Shown here: one piece after another, positions 23,929-37,395 of the stretch
How positions within the stretch are numbered: the first letter of the stretch is position 1
Layout: each line of letters starts with the position of its first letter
DNA from: Coniochaeta sp. PMI_546
Taxonomy: Eukaryota > Ascomycota > Sordariomycetes > Coniochaetales > Coniochaetaceae
Assembly (NCBI GenBank): GCA_021432605.1
Contig: MU271150.1
Coordinates: 682,001 to 746,000 of the forward strand
Reading direction: 5' to 3'
Length of the DNA stretch: 64,000 nucleotides
Made by a program: the position numbers and the translations under genes
The notes under the pieces: model-generated
What the model saw: only the letters and a program-made list of their open reading frames with translations
Databases searched by the model: none
Told to the model about the DNA's origin: nothing

Positions 23929-24500
23929 GACGCGAGGTAATGATGCTGCGTTGGACTACCGAATAGGAAGCCTGTGCAGTCTGTAATTTTGTCTTTTTGT
24001 GATTATGTTCAAGTCGTGAGTCGTGAGTCACTCATGTCAAGGCAATATTCAATGATACCATTATCGGTCGTAACAAGGTATACGGCGGGCCGTGTTATGT
24101 CCGGGCAGCGTTACCAGCAATTAAGCCAACCTGGAAGTACGTGGGATGCTACCGGCCGGCATCCGTACGCGGAAGGACATGGTGGTGATAAATTTTGATT
24201 TAAGCCGTAGTATAGATTCCTAAAGCGCACTTTTCCGTACCCGTAAATTCCAAGAGTAGCGTCTCGTCGATTGGATATCTCATAAAGATCCTGAGCCGCA
24301 TAGAATTCCTACAACGCCTAACCTGCTCCATCGGGTATGAATTATACATTGCAAAAACTCCTGTCCCCCAAGTCCGTGCGCAACAGAAGAGCACCGTATC
24401 CTGGGTGGTATATGCATGACCATCCGCATACAAAGAAAATACAATTCAGTGGTCCAGGTCCAGCCCGCAGACGGTCCGTTCAATCAATTGACCCGCGCAG

Positions 24501-24974
24501 TCACTTCTTGTGACCGAAGAGGAAGTCCCTGCCCTTCTCGGCCCAGCCCTTGTCATCGGGCTTGGGTGATGCGCGGCCGGCGTCGTCAGAGATGGCAGAT
24601 CCGGCCTTCTTGGCCTCGTCCTTGGCGGCTTGAGCTTCCTCACCCTTGAAGACGTTGCCAGTACCGCCGCGGCCGACATGCTGTGCGCCATGGCTGGGGC
24701 GGCGAGTTACTCTGCGAGTTTTGTTAATGGGCGTGCCCGAAGGTGTAGTAAATGTGCGAAGTCTATGGACTTACGGCTCAACATCCTGACGTGCCCGGGT
24801 CTCAGCGGGGTCTGTGTTCTTGGCCATGTTGCCGGAACCGCCACGGCCAGTGGTGATGACATTTGTCTTGAGTGTGGGTGTTTGCAAGTCTTCGGGCTGG
24901 AGTTTGGGCGACTTGCTGGCGTCGACGATGTTGCCGGCTCCGCCTCGGCCTGAGGATTGAAGGTGGTGTGACAT
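24501..24974 (-). CDS. DUF3602 (GRGGxGN repeat) protein, Par32/Amu1-like
   Basis: Small protein with three GRGGxGN motifs, at about residues 9-15, 43-49 and 80-86. These define DUF3602, the family of yeast Par32/Amu1, a TORC1-responsive phosphoprotein that inhibits ammonium transporters Mep1 and Mep3. Two exons, 24974-24775 and 24711-24501, GTAAGT...CGCAG intron; 136 aa, much shorter than Par32. The third motif is created in exon 2 (HVGRGGTGNVF). The C-terminal part is Lys/Ala-rich and ends FLFGHKK. Repeats are spaced by Ser/Thr/Pro linkers, likely phosphorylated. Nitrogen or TOR signalling is a reasonable but unproven role. The leader is purine/pyrimidine mixed with no clear motif. Confidence 0.85.
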
Positions 24975-27546
24975 TGTCGGATTGATGAGTCGATGAAAAC
25001 AATCGAATGGAAGTAGGTAAGATCAAGATGGTTTGATAGGACAGATGAGAGGCGAACTTGTTTTCAAGAAGTTGGTACAGAAGGTTGATGTGCGTGATGG
25101 TTGGAACAAAGTGCGAGAGCCAGACCGGGGACTTAAATATTTCACACCACTACACAAGACCCTTGGCTCATACCATTCCCCAAGATTCGGGCAAACATCA
25201 AGCGCTGGGCTGGCAACCGGGGGGTACCAAGCAGAATCGGTGGAGCACAGGATGATCACAAGGCAGGAAAAGAATCAACCGATAAAGCCTTAGGCTGTCG
25301 GGTCGGGCGAGCCGCTAGAAAGAATTCCAGCGAAGGGGGAAAATATCTGATGTCACTGGCCAGCCGGATTCCGCAAGACTCGTGTCGCCTTGGGTTGAAA
25401 AATGTGAGCCAGTGGTTGACGAATGCAAACGTAATGGAAACCATTGTGCCCTGAGCCAGCCGCATGCGGGCTTAACCGATGGGCGGCGGAAGATCTCAGA
25501 CATCGATGGTGTCATTTTCCGCTTTTACTTTTTCACTGGCACTTGGCTCGCCAGGGCTTGGCTCTTGGCAATAAACCTTGAGGCAAGGAATCAAGTCTCC
25601 ATGATAAAATCTCAGCAGTCGTCGTTGGAAGTGCAAAGATTTGCAGGCTGCATGACGACCCCTGGGCATGGTACGTCAGTGGCTTGGTCAAGAGCTGAAG
25701 CAAGTAAAGGCGCGATAAGCGTCGATAAGCCTCAACATGGGGGCTGGTGTTGTCTGGACGAGCTGAGACCCCGAGCGAGATGCGCAAAGCTCAGTCATGG
25801 CGAAGCTGGAGATTTGAGCTCACATACACGTACACGTGTACCTAAACCTGTCAGCTGCTTCAAGTGTCAAGTGGCAGATGCTCCGCGTCTGAATCGGGAA
25901 CTCTTCCAGAAGCCTAAGTGTAGCAATGTGCCCCTGGTTCGTTCTGACTCACGTGGCTTAATTAGTCTTGGTGTCCTCCGGGCGCCGGTTTTTAGCTTCT
26001 ACTAGAATAGAATTGCTGATCACGAGCTCGATCTCACTTGGGAAGTCCCCTGATATGCAAAAGAGGGAGAATCAGGCGTCGCGCGGCAGATGCACCTTTG
26101 CGGGGAGGATTGCATGTGTTAGCGAGAAACCCGAAAAAAAAAATTACCAAAATGTCATAAGCTCTTCCGAAACGACATTTAATGGGTAAGACCAGAAAGT
26201 AGAAGACAAGACAATGAGACGACGACATGATTGTGTACGACCACTGACCTGCCACTCTGGAGATCTGAGGTGCCAGTAACGCGCTTACGCTAAGCTCGGG
26301 AGGACTTGGTCACTGCGCCAACATCGTAATCCCATCACAGGCGTGTTCATGTCTGGGCTTCGCAACTGATACGCCAGGCGCTTGAAGCTCAAGTGGCAAC
26401 ATCCTGGTGTGAGACAGGTAAAGGCCAGTGTCTCGGGCCTTCAATGACATTGATTCGTCTTGATATCGCAAATTCAGAGCCCTACAACCCTCGAGAGAAA
26501 CCATTGACGAGACAATGGATCTGAGTTACAGACACGACAGTCGACCCATCTGGCACTACACTACACTAAGGTACCTAAGGTACGATGCAGTAAGTGGAGC
26601 CAGAAGGATAGCTGCACCCCGGATTCCCAATTTTGCCCTGATGCAATGCACCCCTGTCCGTCAAATGAGCACCCGAACCAGGATAGCACAGCCTTGAAAT
26701 CTCCGAACGGTGGGCAACCGTCAACCCGTAGGGCGTTCCCGCTTGTCTCAGCTCAACCGCCAATGGAAGCACCTGAAATTACCCAATTAGGCGAGGATGG
26801 AGCTGTGCGCTACTCCCACAGACCAGTAGGATCGATTCCGCTTCATCACGCACTGGTCTCGCCGTTACTCACGGTCCCGGAACGAGTTGAAGTATCGGAG
26901 GTCCCTTCCTAAGATAGTGGCAAGTTGAAAGATCGGACAAAGGACGTGGTCGCCAAAAGGTGGTATGGTACGAAATAGTACGGCATGACCTTTGCTCACT
27001 TGCCTGCCAGGAGGTCTAAGGCTCCTGCCATGTCCATGGCTGATCTTTACTATATGAGCTCTATTGGAAAGACGGACGGATTAGGGACCTTGCTAATGGC
27101 GGGTTGACTCATGCTACCTAGGTAGAACGTGTCTAGGAGCTGTCTGGCTCAAGAGCAGCTTTGTATAATCCGTTACGCGAGCCTCATTCATCCCGAAACC
27201 GACCCAACGAACACCGAGTTCGCACGTTCCCGAGTGGTATCAAATCTTCGTGTGCTGGATTTTGAAAGAACAAAGTAAATATGTAGTAGTAGCGGAACGC
27301 TCCAAATCCTGTACATCGACCCGTCCGCCTGCCGGTTCAAATGCAAAGAGTCGCTCCTCTCCGTTCTATGGGTGGTTGCATTTGCTGCACCGTCGACAGG
27401 GGAAAGACAGAGCGATATGTGTAGGGGGAATCGCGACGATGGAAAAAGAATACAATGCAGACGACCGCCGCCATTCTAAGCCGAGATAACATATCGAGGA
27501 AGAGCAAGCAAATTCTGGTATATCGATTTAAGATGGAAAAGTATAG
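24975..27546. other. Gene-free stretch downstream of VelB
   Basis: About 2.6 kb holding the promoter of the DUF3602 gene at its left and the VelB 3' UTR at its right. Palindromic CACTAAGGTACCTAAGGTA lies at 26565-26583 and an ACCTAGGT unit near 27116-27123. There is an A run of about 10 near 26133-26142. Open frames are short and unspliceable into anything I recognise. Confidence 0.45.
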
Positions 27547-29183
27547 TCAATCATCGTCATCATCGTCGTCTCTTCCACCCTTTGCATTGGCGCCGTCTTT
27601 GCGGATGGGGATCTTGATACCCTGACTTGCGAAACACTTGCTGAGGGGCGTGCTCTCGCAGACGCCGGGGAATTTCTTGGCTGAGTAGACCGAGAATACC
27701 TCGCTGAAGCAGGATGCGAGCACCGGCGCCTTTCCTTGGTTGACCATGGAGCTTGCGTTTGCCTGCTGTCCATTCGAGGCCATGGTCGGCACCCCAACAT
27801 TGACGAATGAGAACCGGAGCCTTGGATGAGTGATCAGCTTGGTTAACATAAATTTGAACTAGTCCCTGAAGTAGCTTACCGAAATTGGCCTTCCGTTCTA
27901 ACGCTAAGGTCCTGCAGGATGAACCAGATCCCGATCCTGTCGGCTGGATCAGTCAAGCGGAACGCGCTGGCTGCCAGGCTGCCGATCAGGTTCCTCGTGA
28001 ACATGCCCTGTGGCTGGGGAGCCGACATAGAAAGGCGTTGGGCCATGCCGATGGGATCATAGATTTGCTGTGGCGGCCTATATGACACGCTCTGGGAGGC
28101 GAGAGGGGACGCCATATGGGGAGGAAGCTGCTGCATGTCCTGCCTATAACCGTTGGGAAAGTAGTTGCCCGCAGGCGAGTAGCCGTCAGGCGACATGTAT
28201 TGCGGTGCTAAGAGATGGTGTTAGAATGTGCGCGTCTCGGATACCCGGTGCTGTGGCATGAAAGCCGCCATGCCAGACTTGGCAACTGAAACATACCTGC
28301 ATAACCCTGTGGTACAGAGTAGGGGTTTACCGTGGGGGGATATGACACCTGAGGCGGGTATTCAGGTCGATTAGAAGGGAGAATATGCGCGTATGCCGGT
28401 GTGACACTCTCAATCGACCCAAAGGATGCCTGGGTTGTTGAGGATATCGAGGGGGTGGCCGTGGTATGACGAACAAGGTTGACCTCCTTGGTAGCATCCT
28501 CGGACCACAGGTCGACGTTCAAGACATACATCGTGTGCTCGATCTCGCTAACCATACTGTCAACTGAGTACCCACCACCGGCTTGATCATATTGGCACTT
28601 ACTTGCAGTCAACTTCCTTTCCAGTAACTACATCGGTTATGATTAGTCGAACACAAGGTGGCGGAGTAATTGGTCGCCGGTCCTGCGGAGCGTCAGTAGG
28701 ATTCTCAGTGAGTGCGCCGTGCGTCGCGCTTGGAAGCAGAATTCATGGCGCACCTTGTCCCCGAAGCCACACATGCGCGCACGTTGTGGCTGTTGCACAA
28801 CATCAAGACTGTCCGGGGATTGGCGATTAGCACAAGTCTGGGGTGCATTTATCACCACGGCGGACCAACGGGATCACCTACGCATATCTCCGACCGTTCT
28901 CAACACTGGAATATGGTATGAGGTTCTGGCGTGACCTCTCTTCAGTCTCGGTATCCCTCGCAGTAGTGGCGCTTGACGGCGCCGTAGGCGTATCCGCGCT
29001 AGGCACGACCTGACCATATGCATCGGCGTATGCTGCTGTGGGCTGTCCTTGTAACGATGGCAGTGGGGCTACCGAGTGACCAGATGCATATGATGTTGGC
29101 GGAAGAGGCATTTGGTGGTGGTGATGGAGCTCGGGTGGCAGTCCATGTCCTCCTTGCCCCGGGGGAGGATATCCGTGATTCAT
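27547..29183 (-). CDS. velB: Velvet family regulator VelB
   Basis: Velvet-domain transcription factor that partners VeA/LaeA in the dark and VosA in spores, linking development, secondary metabolism and spore trehalose. Six exons: 29183-28882, 28808-28754, 28682-28603, 28547-28297, 28207-27880 and 27820-27547; 429 aa. All junctions keep frame and give the VelB order: [39 protein letters not shown], then [17 protein letters not shown], then [17 protein letters not shown] Pro/Tyr/Gln-rich insertion splits the velvet domain. The second half follows: [76 protein letters not shown]. It ends in an acidic DDDDDD tail. The last intron uses an AAG acceptor. The N-terminus is His/Pro-rich. Confidence 0.97.
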
Positions 29184-29690
29184 AGTACGACGCGGCTAGA
29201 ACTCTCAGGTGAGGAAGACCGATTTTGTGCGCCTCGTGTATAATGTGTTGCCAAACTTCCTTTCCTCACCCCACACTCGGGCGCAACACACAAGAGTCGA
29301 TAACTTGGTATGCTGTGTTGTTCGAGAAAGGTCGAGGATGTAGCGTTACCCGGGGCTATCGTGCTCGTTGTCGAAATTGATTCGGCGGAGTAATTGGCAG
29401 CACCGAAACAGTTATGCCCGTGGTATGGCAGTGGATTGATGCAAGTAGAAAAGGTTGACAGGAGCGGCCGAGGTGGCGGCGCCGTTTTATGCTGAGGATT
29501 TGCGCGCAAGGGGATAATACCGTCGTATATCGGTGCTGCGGAGTCTAGAGTTCGCTTGTTAGAGAGGTTACAAATGACCAAGTGAACGTGTGCTTGTTTA
29601 CGTTGTTTGCGTGTGTATCGACAACGTGTCATGGGAGTACGGACAGTCTGGGGGACTCGAAGCTCGAGGTGGACGTGGGATATTGGAGAT

Positions 29691-29726
<36 letters not shown>

Positions 29727-32700
29727 CGCGGGGGCGGAGAGCTTCTCAGCTTGAAGTGGAGCTCGAGGCCGGCGTGCAGGGGACGTTCATAGACAAGTGA
29801 GGTGATTCGGGGACTGAGGTCAGTTGAGCGAGAGTCGAAATTAATAATAATAAAAGGAGGCAGGTGCAAGCGCAAGCTGTGATCTCGGCCTCATCCAACT
29901 CAGTAAAGAAGGCAAGAGGAAACAGGCGCGTCTTTTGGCGTGCAGGCGTGTCTCTGCAATCCCGGCAAGTGCAAAGGCCCGGTGCAAGGGAGGTGCCAGT
30001 GGTTATTTTAGGAGAAAGAGCACGCCACTGCCGGCCGTGAACTTTATTTCTTTTAGCTCCAAGGTTTGCCTGCAATAAAGCTTCTCCTGCACAGGGCAAT
30101 TGACCATCGGCACGGAACTCGAGTTGGGAACGACTCCAGCTGCAACATCTCGACTTTTCAAGGTCCCTGAGGCCCTTGGCAGGCTTCTGCCATCGCCGCA
30201 CTTCGGTTGGAGATTGAGACAATGACTCGGACTGAAACAGTAAAGCGTGACTTACCTTTCTTCAGTATTGTTTCTTAATCCCCAGTCTTGTCGCTCTTGG
30301 CAAGCTTCCAGGTGGAGAAAGGTAACGAAATCAGATAGTTGACCACAAATGTGCCTTCACCGTACCTCGTGTGTCGGTGCCAAGTCAAGTTGTTCGCTGT
30401 CCTTAGAACGCTGCCTTGCTCAACTGTCGCTGTATACACTGCAGTGCCGAGTATCGACAAGTCTCACTGGTCCCAGCTTCCAGTTGTCAGCCGCATACGC
30501 AGGTCATAAGCGAGCCCAAACTTGCGATGTGCAAGGCAATATCGAAACGTTGCAGAGAGCGGCCAAGGAGGGTAGGTCGGCCGCAGCGGAATTGGAGATG
30601 GGTGTTGGAAATCGGGCACTGGGAATTGGAGATTGTAAGGACTGGGCGAAATTGGGTGTCCAGTGGAAGACAGCTAACGGACACGGCTCGGGATGCACCG
30701 CAACTATAAGCAGGACTGCTTGTGACGAACGTCAGAGGTTGCTAGTTTCCTATTTCTCATATTGCCTTGAGAGCTTGAACTGGATCGGGATACCCATGCA
30801 CTATATATCACAGTCTGCCAGGTCTGCCTGGGTCTCCAGGTCATCACCAATACTGTGGTAGGGCGGTGCACAGACAGCTGGAAGCTGATCACTGCGAGCT
30901 CCGTCCCCGGCGTTCGCAGCATCCTTCAAGCCATTGAGGATGTTGGCAAGGGGGTCCCATCAGACGACGCCAATGCCGCAGAGTGCACACGGACATTTTT
31001 CAGGCCCAGGTCCCGGATGGCGTGTAGATGTCACGAAACCTGGTGCATTCTGTACCTCTGTGCATTACATAGTACATACTGTGGTAGTCAGGTACGAAGC
31101 TACAACATCCCGGCGGCGAGATTGCCGGGCTCACCAGCACAGTCCTCTATTCCCGATATACATGCGAATGTACAGTGCTTTTCCAGGACTGGTAATAAGC
31201 TCACTTGTCCGATGGTCATGCCGACACTCACGTCCTTGCATCGTCATTCTTCACCGATTCAGGAAGCTCCTTCGTCCGACGGAAAGGCGAACACAGCACA
31301 CTTCAGGTATCCTTACCTGTATTTGCTGCGGGGCACTTCACATGACGCGGGAAGGCTCCATGCTCGCTACAGCTTGCCCATAGTTGCGTTCGCGTTATTA
31401 CCACGAGACCAAAATAGCCATTCTGATATTGCCCCAGCTAGGGTCTCTATGCCTCTCTTTGTCTTCAATCTCAACCCAGCCTACACAAGGGATACGGATA
31501 TGAGCTACCTCTCCTCCATCAATCCGTATGGCCGCGGCTCGCATTATCCCCGCATGGAGCTGGAACTCCTTGAGGATGTCGGGCAGCGTAGATCATGATG
31601 TGTGGGGACCCCTGAAGTGGCCAGGGACCTGCCTCACCGGTATCGACTTATATTATCACTCCCCTACGACGATGGGCTTGAAGGATGTGTGTGGGCAGCA
31701 TAGCACCGGCGTATGCAGCGATCGCGCGGTGGAGACTGACGAGAGGGTGTGTCCGACCATATTGCAACCAAGCTCTGCTTCTGTCGCGATCCTGCGCCGG
31801 TTTGTATGCTTGATACATTCCCTTCAAACACGTTACTCGACTCAATGTCCGCCCAACCGTCACACCTTCCGTTTTGGAGAAGAGCAAGCACATCAGTGGT
31901 CTAGCAGAAAACCCAATACTTAGGTACCATGGCCAAGCAAGCGGGGGCCAACGGTTAGGTCCGCCATGCTGTAGAACTTCTAGGGGGGCGATAAATAGGA
32001 GCATGAGGTGGTATGAGTGCTTGTTGCGGACATGCGAGTACCCCGTTGGAGCAGATGAGCGTCAACTCATACTCGCTCGATAATGCTATAGCGGAAGCTT
32101 GTGGTCCTATTCGACAATTAAGGTCAAAACCAAACTCCGTCCCGCGCATAAAGTGCCTGGTATTTGGCCCGCCGACACATGTCAGTGATCAAGAGCGGCT
32201 GGGCCACTTTGGAACTACCCTTGCTTGTAGAGGTTATATCTCGTGTAACTATATGGCTTGACATCTGCTCCCCGTCCAATCAAGCCGTCCACATCGCGTC
32301 CGCGGACGTGGCCTATAACGCTTTAGGAAACAATTGACCTTTCACATCTGGACAAGGAGCCAAGAGCCCACTGACAATGTGGCCTCTCAGAAGCACAGCT
32401 GATAGAGGCGACTGGCAGCTTCACCAACATCAAAATGGGCAGTCGCAGTCTCGTCTTAACCCGCATGCTACCGTACAGTTCATGTCACTGGTACAACCGC
32501 GCTACGGTGTACATAACGGCAGGTCATTTGTACCTGTACACGGGCAACCAAATGACCCAACTAAGGTACGTCAACGAGCGGCATCTATCTAACGACGAGT
32601 TCCAATTATAGAAGCGGTTCAACTTGTTAGAGCGATCATAAACCAACGTTAAAATCCAATCGATATTCGAGCTCTACCTACTGCGCATGGGCAAGGACGT

Positions 32701-35700
32701 TAAGTTGACACTATTCGTGAAAGGCAAACCAGCTGCACTGGATGCTTACACGGCAGTGTATTGAAGGATGTCGTTGAGGCTTGAGGTGGACATAGCTCAC
32801 AACATGAAACCCTTGGCATAGACGAGATGGCTGTCCAGGGAGGGGGTGGCCCCACGAGAGCGCGCTACTGCAGCCTGGAGAGACAGATGGGTTGGGTGGC
32901 GTCAGGGATCTTTCCGGTTCCCGGACGCTGACGATTGTCCTTCGGCAGCATTCCGGATGGGACGATGCTAGGTTGGATCTCGCCTGAAGAGGACGATTAA
33001 GAACAAGCAGCCAGGGGCAGTAGTTCAGATGGTTTCAGGCGTCGAGAACTGATCTGAAGGCGCCGACGATGGATCGACTCTGCACAACATTATCCATGGA
33101 TTGGCTTGGCCTCCAATTGCTACGGTCTCTAACGGCTCTGAAATTTGATGCCACTCTCGACGTGACATGGCGTATGAGCGGCTCGCACCCATGACAAAGC
33201 CGTGATTGTTGTTCGGACAATATCCACCCTGTGTCTGAGAAGCATATGTCGTATGTCGGACGAACGTATTCGTGCTATTGCTGCCAGTCTGCCTCACGGC
33301 GACGCACTGTGCTGTCAAAGTGGCATTTGCCCTGCCAGGCTCATGCGTTCCAGCCTCATGTACTTTGGTACCCTGATGTCGAAATTCTTTTCGGCCATGT
33401 GTGACAGCTTTGTTGGAAGCTGACCTCCAGGCGGACCCTTCCCCTGCGCTCCAAAACCACCAGGACAGTAATGTTCTGCCAATAACAACCTCAAGGACAT
33501 CTCCCTTGCCGTTCTCATACGCAACTGGGGTCACGGTTCTCTCGGTCACACCTATCGCTAGGGAGCTACTTTGTCCACACAGATGTCGTCACCTACCCTC
33601 TTCGCATTGCCCGAGGTCAGAGCGTACATGGCTGCCAAGCTCCAGGACGCAAATCATTGTTCAAAAGGAAGGCTTCCAGACGTTCTCATCGCCCCAAACA
33701 GGTCTTTTCCATGCAAATTCATGCAATTGAACCTGGTCATCGCCTTCCGCTACCCGAGGCGGCCGATTCTGGAAGGCTTCCATATCGAGGGACCCGCTCT
33801 ACCCTAGTTAGCAAATGATGTCGACTTGTGCAACGTGCCGTGATGCTTTCAAACTCAACGACGGTCGTCCCACCAATACGTGTCATCGCAGAATTCTGAG
33901 GCGAAAAATGCGTGTCGCAAATCTTTGCGGCTTGGAAACTTGTAGGAGCTACGATATCGGTGACGGTAGCACTTCAGGCGTTGGCGCACTTTTGAGATGT
34001 ATCTCGGTTACGGAACCTTCCCATGGATCCAACCAAGTCGGTTCGAGATGAGGTTGGTTGCAGATCAAGGCTTGCCGTCCGTTGTGCATTACCGGGACCA
34101 CATACAAGCAGATTACAGTAAGCTCGTCCCCTATTTTCCTTGTGGAAACCTCGCATCAGGCGGAAGAGTCCCTCGTGGAAGTGCTGTTGCAAACAGGAGT
34201 CAATGCTGGAGTCGCTACGGGTCGACTGTCGATATGGTGCAAGGTTGTGGAAACATTCGAACATGGTGCATTGCAGTCACCAGGGACACTTCATGACGTC
34301 GAAAGATGGCATGTTCACTCGCTCATTGAGTTGCATGGCACCCTCACGTTGGGGCGATCGATCCAACGAACATTCTAATCTCCTGGATCGTGTCTTCCCT
34401 TCCAACGACTCCTACACTAGATGCCCTACGTTGGGTGTCTTGGCCCTGAGAGAACCTGGTTTAGACAGCATCAATCTGTTCGGTATTAATCATGCCCACA
34501 GCGGCGGGCGTGTGCGTGCTGGTCAGCGGAGGTCCATGGCACACGTGGAGTCACGGCTGCGGGCATGCGATGTGCCTGCCCGAGCCTTGTGGACTACAAG
34601 GCTTCTCGCTTCCAGCGAGCATCCTGCCTTCGTGATCAGTCGCTCTTGCGCTCATCCAGAAGTCAGGGCTTCTACACGGGGGTTGTCCACCCAACTACTT
34701 TGAGCGATGTCCACCCTGGATTTACTTGTATCGCACCCCTCCCGGCTCAGCCCTTGCCACTACGCACGTTGGCGAGGAGGAGGGGGTTATCAGTTTAGCA
34801 AATCAAAACATCATACCCAGGGACAGTGTCAGCGACAAGAGACTTGCAGCTGCTACCGATACGGCCCCATCTTTGGTTGTTGTCTGAGCGGGGAGGCACA
34901 TCACTGGTACGCCCGACTGACACGTCCAATGGTATCTGAGTACTGTGGTGTGGCATGGATGCTTCCCGGAGGCAAGATATCCACCCCCCTTGTCTTTGTA
35001 CCTATATCACAAGACGAGCTTGACCACCCACAGGTTGGAGCCCAAGTGGAAAGAGGGGGTGAGTTAGTCCGACTTCGTAGATCACGTTCGTAGGCGATAC
35101 GAGTCGCCCCTCACCGACGGCCATCTGCTTTCGTGCCGAGGACCAGCTTGCGAATGGTAGTCACTTGCGGAAGGTACACGCGGGAGTCAGAGCACTCTCA
35201 GAGCATCTCAGGTGATACACAGAGGGAGGAAGACCGAACGTCTTGCAGCGGAGGCTTTGTACCCTTACACGACTTTGACGTGTCGGGGCATACAAACCCT
35301 AATCTACATTCTCCTCGTCCCATTCAACTCGTCCACGGGATGATGTGCGGGTACTCATTGTGGGAAAAGACTGGTAAGCCGCGGGTTGCGGGATATGTGC
35401 ACAGCAGCCCAACCAGGTGATTACAACCGGGTAAGATGCTCTTCTTACCACATTAGTTTACCACGGATCAAATGCATAGCTGAAGTCCTGTTTCATGGCA
35501 CGAGAGACTAGACTTGGCAGATACAAAACCGTTTACATCTGGCCGATTTCTACACTCCCTATACACGCGACCTCGGTGCTGCAGAGGAGCCTAGAATTAG
35601 GCCAGACCATCGAATGCCATTACCTATGCTCATCCGTCCTACACTTATACAATACCATTGTGTAAACCTTAGTTTAGCAGACATAATCACATCTCTTCAT

Positions 35701-37395
35701 CGGCCCTCCGGTCGACTACGATGCTCTTAGCCCCTGACCAACCAGCAGACGCCCAAACAAGAAACAGTGTTTTTGGCAGCAAGTCAGGGGATGACCTAAT
35801 GCCGATTTAGTATCTAAGAGCTTCACGCTGTGCCGTATCACGAGTGACTGATCGGGTCCTACACCAGAAAACAGTCGATGGACCGAGCTATCTTGGGGTT
35901 ACTTCTACCCACGTCCAAGGACAATATTCACCAGAAATTGTGATATCATTCGTCTCAGATCGTTACTCGCCATTCAAGTTCCAATATACGATCCTCACGA
36001 CGCACCTGAAGAATGCCACGACAAGATAGACAGCCCCTTTGATCCACTCCGTGATCGCCAGAAAGCCTCTCGCCCGAGACAATCGGTGAGCGTCCTAACC
36101 CAACCCCCTTCGCGCGGAAGCGGAAGCGGAAGCCGGCAACATCGCAACCAAACTCTTCACAGTTTGCTGATAGAGCCGTTACTTGTTCACTTCCATAACC
36201 ATCAATTATTCAGTTGCGGTTCGCGGAACCTCCCACTCGGGATCTGCAGCAGGGGCAAGCCCCGGGACAGCCCCCTTGCGCGGTAATGCGTGGTAGATCT
36301 ACGTCTCTCATGTCTCATGGCGGGCAAGGGGTGGTTCACGGTTTGATGTGCGATTGGGACGGATCTCATCTCTGCAGATTTCTTCTAGAAGGATCCCCAA
36401 TGCCCCTTGTCACGGATGCTGCTTGGATGCCACGGCAGGCATCGATGGAATTTGGAATACCCAAGTACACTACGGACGGCTGTCGGAGCCCTGCGCACTG
36501 CTTTTATTCACGATGGAAGGGTTGGAGATCGAGGACTCCCACATTGTTCTCTATATTCTGTTGCAGCATAATAAGTACAAATGTCCGGCAGACGGGCCAA
36601 CCTTTCCCCCGTCGCATCATTGCTCATCATCGAAGTGTTGTCCCACGAACGAACCAACAGGTCAACCATCAGACCGTCCTCCGACCACTTTAGCCTTCAG
36701 CCATGCTGTCCTCATCCTCCCGTCGTAGCCACCATGACCGCCAGAGTCATGGCCGAGGCAAATGGTTGGCTCACACCGCCAGCGTGAACAGGCCAAGGAG
36801 CACAAGAAAAAATATTGTAAGTTTGGTCATTGCTGAAACCCATCTTTATTCCAACCATCTGATGATTCTCATCCCTAGCTGCCTCGCAGCTTACCCTTCC
36901 CATATCCGCCAAAGTAATCGCCATGGCCAGACGAGAGGCTACCGCTTCCCTCCCGTCCGCAACAACACCAAAGGACCCCGCTGAGCAGTATCGAACGCCT
37001 TCAACCAGTCCATCGCCGTTCATCGTCCATGCTGAAACAAACAAACGAAAATTCAAGAGGGAGAGCGGTCAGTTAACCCAACACTCCTTTTGGACCAGAC
37101 GGCTTTCCGTCCAACGCAGCGACGAAGCCCGAATCGTCCGTTTTATATCCCATATTACACAATAAAAAAAAAGGCCATCTCCGCAAGATAGATATTCCCA
37201 AAAGTTCAAAAAAGCCAAAACAAGCTTTCTTTCGCTTCTCAAAAAACGCCGATGCTCTGCCTCTAAGCAAGGTCCCGACCCGGGCGTCAAGCACGTTGCG
37301 TATCGTAAAAAAAAAAGGGTTATGTCTTCCCGGAGACAAGGGGAGTAGAACAAGGTAGGTTGCAAGAATGTTAAAAGGTAGGGATAGAAGAGGCG
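29184..37395. other. Large gene-free stretch upstream of VelB
   Basis: About 8.2 kb with no gene I can support. The left part is the VelB promoter and leader; the right end is the 3' flank of the RhoGEF gene. Base composition stays near 50% GC with no AT-rich blocks, so it does not look like strongly RIP-mutated transposon debris. Open frames on both strands stay below about 190 codons and have no recognisable motif. A short GGAAGC triplication lies near 36115-36132. It may be regulatory DNA, long non-coding transcription or a degraded element that I cannot identify by eye. Confidence 0.4.
29691..29724 (+). repeat. Homopolymer G run (34 bases)
   Basis: An uninterrupted run of 34 G on the plus strand, so C on the VelB coding strand, 508 bp before the VelB ATG. 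It is flanked by GGAGAT and TTCGCGGGGGCGG. Runs this long are unusual and unstable. The exact length in the assembly may be unreliable. It could form a G-quadruplex and is probably in the VelB promoter or leader. Confidence 0.9.

Noticed and set aside
27325-27345. GGTTCAAATGC resembling a tRNA B box.
   Set aside because: No matching A box, acceptor stem or anticodon arm could be folded around it.
29180-29875. Open frame of about 230 codons on the minus strand upstream of VelB, with a proline run, whose stop overlaps the VelB ATG (ATGA).
   Set aside because: It starts only at a non-ATG codon, its proline run is just the C tract read in one frame, and it lies where the VelB leader is expected. 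No family resemblance.
33025-33549. 174-codon minus-strand frame in the gene-free interval.
   Set aside because: It begins with a possible ATG but shows no domain, no splice partners and ordinary random composition; mentioned only as part of the gene-free interval.
34140-34703. 187-codon plus-strand frame in the gene-free interval.
   Set aside because: Amino acid composition (many Arg, Ser, Cys, His) is typical of chance frames, and no motif is visible.
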